Source of the DNA: Pseudomonadota bacterium
GTDB lineage: Bacteria; Pseudomonadota; Alphaproteobacteria; Sphingomonadales; Sphingomonadaceae
DNA length: 22,470 nt
Direction of reading: 5' to 3'
Assembly (NCBI GenBank): GCA_023433445.1
Contig: JAEZCS010000188.1
Location: 1-22,470, forward strand
Numbering within the stretch: position 1 is the first letter of the stretch; every line of letters starts with the position of its first letter. The notes beneath the pieces are model-generated. The model saw only the letters and a program-made list of their open reading frames with translations. It had not been told where the DNA came from and did no database searches. Of the stretch, positions 7,536-14,087 are shown piece after piece. Made by a program: the position numbers and the translations under genes.

Positions 7536-7578
7536 TTGACAGGGTTCATCGGAGGACCGAAAAGAACATAAGAAGAAC
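7536..7578 (+). promoter_or_regulatory. LexA/SOS operator and promoter region of imuA-imuB-dnaE2
   Basis: The direct repeat GAAC-ATAAGAA-GAAC (7564-7578) is the alphaproteobacterial LexA box read on the opposite strand (GAAC-N7-GAAC). It ends only 6 bases before the imuA ATG. A consensus-perfect -35 TTGACA (7536-7541) lies upstream; with a 17-bp spacer the -10 would be GAAAAG (7559-7564), which is poor but would put the transcription start inside the operator. The operator is clear; the -10 is uncertain. Confidence 0.8.
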
Positions 7579-7584
7579 ATTCTT

Positions 7585-8400
7585 ATGGTCGAGTCGGTCA
7601 AGTCTCTTGCAGCCCTCAGACGGCATATCGCATCGTTGGAAGGCATTCCGGCGGTAGAGGCTGGTGCGCCGGTGGCAACGGGGCATGGCCAGCTCGATCA
7701 GCTATTGCAAGGCGGCCTGGCGCGTGGGCGGCTGCATGAGCTGTTCGGCGGCGATGAAGATGAGGGAGCGGCAGCGGGCCTGTCGTTGATCCTTGCCCAT
7801 CTGGCGGCGGGCGATCTGCCGCTTTTCTGGCTGCGGCTGGCCAAGGGTACGGGCGCGCAGCCCTATGGGCCGGGACTTGCGGAATTGGGCATTGATCCGG
7901 CGCGGCTGCTGATCGGGGCGATGAAGGACGAAGCGCTGCTATTGCGCGCAGCGGTCGATGCGCTGCGCTGCCCGGCGCTGGGTGCGCTGGTCATCGAACT
8001 GCGCGGGCGCGCACCGCTCATGGATTTGACGGCAAGCCGACGTCTGGCGCTGGCGGCGGAAACGTCGGGGGTCACAGCCTTCATATTGCGGATCGGCGGC
8101 GATCCGGTGCCGAGCGCGGCGGAGACGCGGTGGCGGGTGGAGGCTGCGCCGTCCCTGCCTTTGCCGGGCAACGCGCCGGGCATGAGCGCCTTTTCACTCC
8201 ACCTGTTGCGCCGCCGGTCGGGGCCGGACGGCATGACATGGCGGATGGTGTGGAATGCCGAGCGGGGAGATTTTGGAGAAGAGTGCGATGAACGCCATGA
8301 GCATGGACGGGCAAGCGGAGGACGCGCTGAGGAGGCGGCGTTACCTGGCGCTGTGGTTCCCCTTCCTGCCGGTCGACCGGCTGCGCATCGCGCGGCCTGA
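7585..8400 (+). CDS. imuA: ImuA, RecA-like mutasome accessory protein
   Basis: SOS-induced partner of ImuB and DnaE2 in error-prone damage-tolerance synthesis. The 271-residue protein aligns by eye with RecA encoded 1.2 kb upstream: RecA STGSLGLD...[20 protein letters not shown] corresponds to ImuA ATGHGQLD...GGLARGRLHELFGGDEDEGA. The fold is therefore RecA-like, but the Walker A lysine and threonine are gone (GGDEDEGAAAG, residues 55-65) and ATP binding there is unlikely. The ATG at 7585 has only a weak AGAAG upstream. The last ~37 codons (8288-8400) overlap the beginning of imuB in another frame; this Ala/Gly/Arg-rich tail looks like a by-product of imuB coding and may not be functional. 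Some databases call such proteins SulA-like or ImuA2; its place in the imuA-imuB-dnaE2 cassette supports ImuA. Confidence 0.9.
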   Translation: MVESVKSLAALRRHIASLEGIPAVEAGAPVATGHGQLDQLLQGGLARGRLHELFGGDEDEGAAAGLSLILAHLAAGDLPLFWLRLAKGTGAQPYGPGLAELGIDPARLLIGAMKDEALLLRAAVDALRCPALGALVIELRGRAPLMDLTASRRLALAAETSGVTAFILRIGGDPVPSAAETRWRVEAAPSLPLPGNAPGMSAFSLHLLRRRSGPDGMTWRMVWNAERGDFGEECDERHEHGRASGGRAEEAALPGAVVPLPAGRPAAHRAA

Positions 8401-9892
8401 TCTGTGGCAAGGGCAGGCCGGTGCCGGGCCTGTCGCCATCGTGGAGTCCGTGCGGGGAGCGATGCGCCTTGTCACGCCGGATGCCGACGCGCTGGCGCTG
8501 GGCCTGGGCGCGGGCATGACATTGGCGGATGCGCGGGCGCAGGAGCCCGACCTTGTCAGTTTCGAAGCCGATCATCATGCCGACCAGGATTGGCTGGAGC
8601 GGCTGTGTGACGGGTGCGCGCGCTATACGCCGGCGGCGGCGATCGATCCGCCGCATGGGCTGATGCTGGACATTAGCGGCTGCGCGCATTTGTGGGGCGG
8701 GGAGGAAGCCCTGGCGCGTGAGGCGGTGGACCGGTTCGAGCGGCACGGGATGGAGGTGCGGTATGCGATAGCAGGCACAGCGGAGGGAGCACATGCGCTG
8801 TGCCGATTTTCCACAGGGCCGGCGCCCGATGAAGAGGCCGCCTTGCGCCGCCTGCCGGTGGAGGCGCTGGAGCTGGAGCAGGAGAGCGGCGTGGCGTTGC
8901 GGCGCGCGGGGTTGCGCACCATCGGTGATCTTGCCGCCAGGCCAGCTGCAAGCCTGGCCGCGCGCTTTGGCGAGGGGGCGGTGGACGCGCTGCACCGCCT
9001 GCTGGGTCTGGGGCATCGTCCGCTCAGCCCCCGCCGCCCACGTCCCGTTCTTCGGGTCGAGCGCCGTTTCGCAGAGCCTGTGGGCAGCACCGCCTATGCG
9101 CTGCAACGGGTCGAGGAGATGGCAGCGGAAGCCTGCGAACGGCTGACCGAGAGGGGCGCAGGTGGGCGGCGGTTCGAGCTGTTGTTCTTCCGCACCGACG
9201 GTCTCGCCTTTCCACTGCGGGCGGAGACCGGCCTGCCGGTGCGCGATGCGCCCGCGATCATGCGGCTGGTGCAGGAGCGGATCGACAGCCTGTCCGACCC
9301 GCTCGACCCCGGTTTCGGCTTCGACATGCTGCGCCTCACCGTGCCGCAGACCGAGCCGATGGCTGCGACTCAATTGGCGCTGGAAGGCGGGGAAGCACGG
9401 CGCGAGGAAGCGGTCGCGGCGCTGGTCGACCGGCTGTCCGTCCGTGCGGGGCGCAACCGCATCCAGCGGTTGGAGCCACGCGACAGCCATATTCCCGAAC
9501 AGGCGCAGCTTGCACTACCCGCGATCGAAAGCCGCACGCCGTCCAGCTGGCCGCGTCAGGGTGAACCGGGCGACCCGCCGCTGCGGCCCATCCACCTGTT
9601 CGACCCGCCTCAGCCGATCGAGGTGGTGGCGGAGGTGCCGGACGGCCCGCCCCATCATTTCCGCTGGCGGCGCAGCGCCCATGAAGTGACTCGCTATGAA
9701 GGGCCGGAGCGGATCGCACCTGAATGGTGGAAGGCGAAGGATGGCGCGCTGGCGGGTGAAAGCGCAGGCATGACGCGCGACTATTACCGCATCGAGGATG
9801 CGCGCGGCCGCCGCTACTGGATTTTCCGCCATGGCCTTTACGGCACGGAGGCGCGGCATCCCGGCTGGTATATCCACGGCCTGTTCGCATGA
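8288..9892 (+). CDS. imuB: ImuB, Y-family polymerase-like mutasome hub protein
   Basis: Catalytically inactive relative of Y-family polymerases that tethers DnaE2 and ImuA to the sliding clamp. It has 534 residues. The family-typical RRRYLALWFPFLPVDRL (about 16-32) stands where active enzymes have the metal-binding Asp, and MLDISGCAHLWGGE (about 126-139) replaces the usual SIDEAYLD-type segment, so both catalytic carboxylate sites look lost. A helix-hairpin-helix-like region (about 200-240) and a little-finger-like region follow. QLALEG (362-367) and QLALPA (407-412) are possible clamp-binding motifs. The C-terminus YYRIEDARGRRYWIFRHG...GWYIHGLFA is characteristic of ImuB. The ATG at 8288 is chosen over an upstream in-frame start at 8255 because GGAG (8275-8278) is 9 bases upstream. 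It overlaps imuA by 113 bp and dnaE2 by 4 bp (ATGA). Confidence 0.93.
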   Translation: MNAMSMDGQAEDALRRRRYLALWFPFLPVDRLRIARPDLWQGQAGAGPVAIVESVRGAMRLVTPDADALALGLGAGMTLADARAQEPDLVSFEADHHADQDWLERLCDGCARYTPAAAIDPPHGLMLDISGCAHLWGGEEALAREAVDRFERHGMEVRYAIAGTAEGAHALCRFSTGPAPDEEAALRRLPVEALELEQESGVALRRAGLRTIGDLAARPAASLAARFGEGAVDALHRLLGLGHRPLSPRRPRPVLRVERRFAEPVGSTAYALQRVEEMAAEACERLTERGAGGRRFELLFFRTDGLAFPLRAETGLPVRDAPAIMRLVQERIDSLSDPLDPGFGFDMLRLTVPQTEPMAATQLALEGGEARREEAVAALVDRLSVRAGRNRIQRLEPRDSHIPEQAQLALPAIESRTPSSWPRQGEPGDPPLRPIHLFDPPQPIEVVAEVPDGPPHHFRWRRSAHEVTRYEGPERIAPEWWKAKDGALAGESAGMTRDYYRIEDARGRRYWIFRHGLYGTEARHPGWYIHGLFA

Positions 9893-12800
9893 AACGCGGC
9901 AAGGGGCCTGATCCGTCGAAGCCCAAGTCGATGGATCGGCGAGAATTGGATGCGGTGGAGGCGGTGCGGGAAAGAGCGCGGATGAAGGAGGCGCGGCCTC
10001 TGTCGCCGCGCAAGGATGGGCCTGCTTTTGCAGAGTTGGTGGCCGCCACCAATTTTTCCTTCCTGCGAGGCGCGTCGCATGCATCGGACATGGTGGGGCA
10101 GGCGATCGACCTCGGTTTGAAAGGGCTGGGGATCGCCGATCGCAACACTGTAGCGGGCGTCGTGCGGGCATGGTCTGCGCTCAAACGCGCGCCCGAAAAA
10201 GCGCGGGCGCGCCTGTTGGAGGCAAAGAAGGAGGCGGGCCAGCCGTTGGAGTTGAGCGAGGAAGAGGAGCGCTCCTGCCATACCGACCTCAAGCTCATCG
10301 TCGGTGCGCGACTGGTTTTTTCCGATGGGACCGCTGACATAATCGCCTATCCGTCGACCCGGCGTGGCTGGGGGGAACTCACCAAGCTGCTGACGGTGGG
10401 TAATTTGCGATCGGTGAAGGGGAACTGTATCCTCACCTATGAGGATCTGACAGCATATCTCGACGACCTGCTGCTGATTGTCCTGCCGTCCTCCACTGCC
10501 ACGATGCAGGCCGCCCATCGAAAGCCGGTCGAATATGAATATGATGAGAGGCCATCCAAGGAGGCGATCCGGCAAGGACATTTAAGCCTGGTCCCGCCGC
10601 CGCGCCCTGTCGATCTTGAATCCTATCTCCGGCGGCTGGCACGATTGGCGCCGGATCGTATCTGGCTGGGCGCGGCATTATGTCGAGACGGACGGGACGC
10701 GCGCCGGATCGCCCGTCTCAACGGGCTAAGTGCCCGCACAGGCGTTCCCCTGATCGCGACGATGGACGTGCTTTACGCGACGCCTGAGCATCGGCCCTTG
10801 CAGGATGTGCTTAGCTGCATCCGCGAAGGCGTGACCATCGGCAAGGCTGGGCGCTTGCTGGAGGCCAATGCCGAACGACACATCCATGCACCCGATGAGA
10901 TGGCGCGATTGTTTCGCGACTGTCCTGCAGCTCTTGCCGAAGGCATGCGCTTTCTGAACAAAGTGCATTTCAGGCTGGAACAGCTATCCTATGAATATCC
11001 CCATGAGCCGGTGCCCGAAGGCTGGACCGCGCAGCAATGGCTGGAGGAACTGACCATATCGGCTGCCCATGCGCGTTATGGGCCCCATATCCCTGCCAAG
11101 GTGCGCGCACTGCTGGATGAAGAGTTCAAACTTATCCGCGAGCGCAATTATGCTTATTATTTTCTGACGGTTTACGACATCGTCGCCTTTGCCAAAATGA
11201 AGGGCATATTGTGTCAGGGGCGCGGATCGGCGGCCAATTCCATGGTCTGTTTCCTGCTGGGCGTCACCTCGGTTGATCCAGAGCGGCACGAACTGCTTTT
11301 TTCCCGCTTCGTGTCGGAAGAGCGGGATGAGCCACCGGATATCGACGTCGATTTCGAGCATGAGCGGCGCGAAGAGGTGATGCAATATATCTACGATCGC
11401 TATGGCCGCCACCGCGCCGGGATCGCCGCAACCGTCATCCATTATCGGTCACGCAGCGCGGTGCGGGAGGCTGCCAAGGTGCTGGGCCTGAGCGAAGATG
11501 TGGCGGCGCGTCTGTCGAGCACGGTTTGGGGCAGTTATTCGGGCGAATTTCCCGAAGCGCGAATAACAGAAGCCGGCTTTGATCTTCATAATCCGCAGAT
11601 CGTGCGGTTGCGGGCAGTGGTGGATCGGCTGCTGGAGGCTCCTTTCCCCCGGCATCTGTCGCAGCATGTCGGCGGTTTCGTGCTGACCCAGAACCGACTG
11701 GATGAAACGGTGCCGCTGCATCATGCGGCGATGGCGGACCGCAGCTTCATCGAATGGGACAAGGATGACATCGACGCTCTGGGATTGATGAAGGTCGACA
11801 TTCTGGCGCTTGGCATGTTGAGCTGCATCCGCAAGGCCTATGATCTGATGCGGCTTCATGGACTGGGCGATCATGACCTGACTGTGGACCTTAAATCGGA
11901 CGATCCGGCGGTCTATGACATGCTGGAAAAGGGCGACAGTATCGGCGTGTTCCAGGTGGAAAGCCGGGCGCAGATCAACATGCTGCCGCGTTTGCGCCCG
12001 CGATCCATCTATGACCTGACGGTGCAGGTGGCGATCGTGCGGCCCGGACCGATCGAAGGCGACATGGTGCACCCCTATCTTCGGCGGAGATGCGGGGAAG
12101 AGGCGGTGGAGTTTCCTGCGCCCGATCCTGCCTTTGGTCCGCATGATGAGCTGAAATCCTTGTTGGGCAAGACCTACGGCGTCCCCCTGTTCCAGGAACA
12201 GGCGATGAAGCTCGCCATCGTCGCGGCGGAATTTACGCCTTCGGAGGCCAATCAGCTGCGGCGGTCGATGGCGACTTTCCGGCAGGTGGGGGGCATGGAC
12301 AAGTTCAAGGAGAAGATGATCGGCGGCATGGTGCGGCGTGGATATGAGCGTGATTTTGCCGAGCGGTGCTATAGCCAGATCGAGGGGTTCGGCAGCTATG
12401 GCTTTCCAGAAAGCCATGCCCTGTCCTTTGCCCGGCTGGTCTATGTGTCGGCCTGGATCAAATGCCATCAGCCTGCCGTGTTCGCCTGCGCATTGCTGAA
12501 TTCGCAGCCTATGGGCTTCTATGCCCCGGCGCAGATTGTTCGGGATGCGCGGGAGCATGGTGTTGCCGTGCATGATGTGGACGTGAACATGAGCGGGTGG
12601 GACCATGCACTCGAACCGCTGCTGCGGTCGCGGAACAGGGGGCGGGGCGAGGGAGAGGGGCGGGCATTGGCGCTGCGGCTCGGCTTTCGCCAGATCGATG
12701 GTTTTCGCGAGACCTGGGCTGAGCAGATGGTCGAGGCGCGGGCGCAGGGCCTGTTCACCGGTCTTGAGGATCTGGCGCGAAGAGCAGGGTTGCCCGCGCG

Positions 12801-13503
12801 GGCGCTGCGATTGTTGGCCGACGCGGACGCTTGCCGATCGCTGGGACAGGATAGGCGAGCGGCACTCTGGGAGGCGCGACGCACCCCGTCGAATGAATTG
12901 CCGCTGTTCGCCGCTGCCCGTAAACGGGACCAGCAGGCGGCGGGGGAATTGGGGCAGGAACCGGACGCCATGTTGCCTGCCATGCCGCTCGCCGAACAGG
13001 TGGCGGCCGATTATCAGATGACGCGCCTGTCGCTCAAAGGGCACCCGATGCAGTTCCTGCGGCCGGTCTTTGCCGCCGAGGGGGTGCTGAGCTGCGCGCA
13101 GACATCGGCGGCGAAGAACGGGACGAAGGTTCGGACGGCAGGCGTGGTGCTGGTGCGGCAACGGCCGGGCAAGGGCAATGCCATCTTCATCACGATCGAG
13201 GATGAAACGGGGATCGCCAATATTCTGCTTTGGGCGCGGCTGTTCGAAATGCAGCGGCGGCCTGTCATGGCGTCGCGGCTGATGCTGGTCGAAGGCGAGG
13301 TGCAACGGAGCAAGGAAGGCGTCGTCCACCTGATGGCGACCCGCGTGCATGATCGCACCGCCGAACTGTCACGCCTGTCAGATACGCATAAGCCGCAGAT
13401 TACCCTGTCACGGGCGGATGAGTTCTTGCATCCTCAACATCCGCGCACATCCAGTCATCCGCGCAATGTACGGATATTGCCCAAGTCGAGGGACTTTCAT
13501 TGA
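9889..13503 (+). CDS. dnaE2: Error-prone DNA polymerase III alpha subunit DnaE2 (ImuC)
   Basis: SOS-induced C-family polymerase that carries out mutagenic translesion synthesis with ImuA and ImuB. Its 1204 residues run in order: a ~45-residue basic N-terminal extension; the PHP domain from FAELVAATNFSFLRGASH (47-64); the palm with catalytic aspartates Asp486 and Asp488 in PPDIDVDFEHERREE and a third Asp637 in MKVDILALGML; fingers (QVAIVRPGPIEGDMVHPYL); helix-hairpin-helix; an OB domain (VRTAGVVLVRQRPGKGNAIFITIEDETG); and the typical C-terminus HPRNVRILPKSRDFH. The HxH metal motif of an active PHP domain is missing. Extra segments near residues 100-130 and 205-240 make it longer than usual. 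The ATGA overlap with imuB supports the start, though ATGs at 9931 and 9982 are possible. Confidence 0.94.
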   Translation: MKRGKGPDPSKPKSMDRRELDAVEAVRERARMKEARPLSPRKDGPAFAELVAATNFSFLRGASHASDMVGQAIDLGLKGLGIADRNTVAGVVRAWSALKRAPEKARARLLEAKKEAGQPLELSEEEERSCHTDLKLIVGARLVFSDGTADIIAYPSTRRGWGELTKLLTVGNLRSVKGNCILTYEDLTAYLDDLLLIVLPSSTATMQAAHRKPVEYEYDERPSKEAIRQGHLSLVPPPRPVDLESYLRRLARLAPDRIWLGAALCRDGRDARRIARLNGLSARTGVPLIATMDVLYATPEHRPLQDVLSCIREGVTIGKAGRLLEANAERHIHAPDEMARLFRDCPAALAEGMRFLNKVHFRLEQLSYEYPHEPVPEGWTAQQWLEELTISAAHARYGPHIPAKVRALLDEEFKLIRERNYAYYFLTVYDIVAFAKMKGILCQGRGSAANSMVCFLLGVTSVDPERHELLFSRFVSEERDEPPDIDVDFEHERREEVMQYIYDRYGRHRAGIAATVIHYRSRSAVREAAKVLGLSEDVAARLSSTVWGSYSGEFPEARITEAGFDLHNPQIVRLRAVVDRLLEAPFPRHLSQHVGGFVLTQNRLDETVPLHHAAMADRSFIEWDKDDIDALGLMKVDILALGMLSCIRKAYDLMRLHGLGDHDLTVDLKSDDPAVYDMLEKGDSIGVFQVESRAQINMLPRLRPRSIYDLTVQVAIVRPGPIEGDMVHPYLRRRCGEEAVEFPAPDPAFGPHDELKSLLGKTYGVPLFQEQAMKLAIVAAEFTPSEANQLRRSMATFRQVGGMDKFKEKMIGGMVRRGYERDFAERCYSQIEGFGSYGFPESHALSFARLVYVSAWIKCHQPAVFACALLNSQPMGFYAPAQIVRDAREHGVAVHDVDVNMSGWDHALEPLLRSRNRGRGEGEGRALALRLGFRQIDGFRETWAEQMVEARAQGLFTGLEDLARRAGLPARALRLLADADACRSLGQDRRAALWEARRTPSNELPLFAAARKRDQQAAGELGQEPDAMLPAMPLAEQVAADYQMTRLSLKGHPMQFLRPVFAAEGVLSCAQTSAAKNGTKVRTAGVVLVRQRPGKGNAIFITIEDETGIANILLWARLFEMQRRPVMASRLMLVEGEVQRSKEGVVHLMATRVHDRTAELSRLSDTHKPQITLSRADEFLHPQHPRTSSHPRNVRILPKSRDFH

Positions 13504-13625
13504 GCAACTGATGACATGCTCATTATGCGGAGCGTGCGCGGGGGAGGCAGCCGTTACTCAGGCTATCCTCCCATCCTCCTCAGGAGAGGGTAAGCGCATC
13601 ACTTCAAAGCTACAGGAGAAGCCCC
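13504..13625 (+). other. Short intergenic region before the GFA-family gene
   Basis: This 122-bp stretch holds a good ribosome site for the next gene, AGGAGA at 13614-13619, six bases before its ATG. A small C/G-rich repeat (CTCCTcAGGAG near 13577-13587) has no loop or T-run, so I do not call it a terminator. No further gene or clear promoter is seen. Confidence 0.4.
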
Positions 13626-14087
13626 ATGCCCATCCCCGATCTCCCCATCGAAGGCGGTTGCCGGTGCGGACGTGTGCGTTTCCAATTGACCGAAGCGCCA
13701 TGGGGTGAGGCGGCTTGCCATTGCACCGGGTGCCAGAAAATGACGGGCAGCGCCTTTTCTACCACGATCATCATGCCGTCGCGCGGCTTTGAGCTCATTG
13801 CAGGCGACACGGTGATCGGCGGGATGCACGGGGAGGATGTGCACCATCATCATTGCGACTGGTGCAAGAGCTGGGTCTTCACCAAGCCTGCCGCCGACAT
13901 GGGCTTCGTCAATGTCCGCGCGACGATGTTGGACGATGCCAGCTGGTTTGCGCCCTGGATGGAGACGCAGACAGCGGAGAAGCTGCCCTGGGCGCACACC
14001 GGGGCGGCCGTGAGCTTTGAGCGCTTCCCCGGCATGGACGAATATGATGGGCTGATTGCCCGTTACCGCGCCGAGCGGCTTCAATAA
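13626..14087 (+). CDS. GFA/CENP-V family zinc-binding protein
   Basis: A 153-residue cytoplasmic protein of the family named after glutathione-dependent formaldehyde-activating enzyme and CENP-V. The structural zinc ligands are visible as Cys12-X-Cys14 in GGCRCGRVRF, Cys31-X-Cys33-X2-Cys36 in CHCTGCQKMTGS, and Cys77-X2-Cys80 in HHHHCDWCKSW. The core fold is intact and length is normal, but most members have no proven reaction, so no substrate is assigned; formaldehyde activation should not be presumed from the name. The start has a strong AGGAGA 6 bases upstream. It follows dnaE2 by 122 bp and its last 7 bases overlap the end of tamB on the other strand. His73-His76 directly before Cys77 is an unusual run. 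Confidence 0.88.
   Translation: MPIPDLPIEGGCRCGRVRFQLTEAPWGEAACHCTGCQKMTGSAFSTTIIMPSRGFELIAGDTVIGGMHGEDVHHHHCDWCKSWVFTKPAADMGFVNVRATMLDDASWFAPWMETQTAEKLPWAHTGAAVSFERFPGMDEYDGLIARYRAERLQ

Noticed and set aside
6296..7549. Antisense open frame (417 codons) opposite recA
   Set aside because: Composition is that of a shadow frame and it runs through the recA terminator and the imuA promoter region.
11449..13350. Long antisense open frame (633 codons) opposite dnaE2
   Set aside because: The sense strand carries a fully recognisable DnaE2; the antisense translation is rich in His, Arg, Gln and Pro with no domain, as expected of a high-GC shadow frame.
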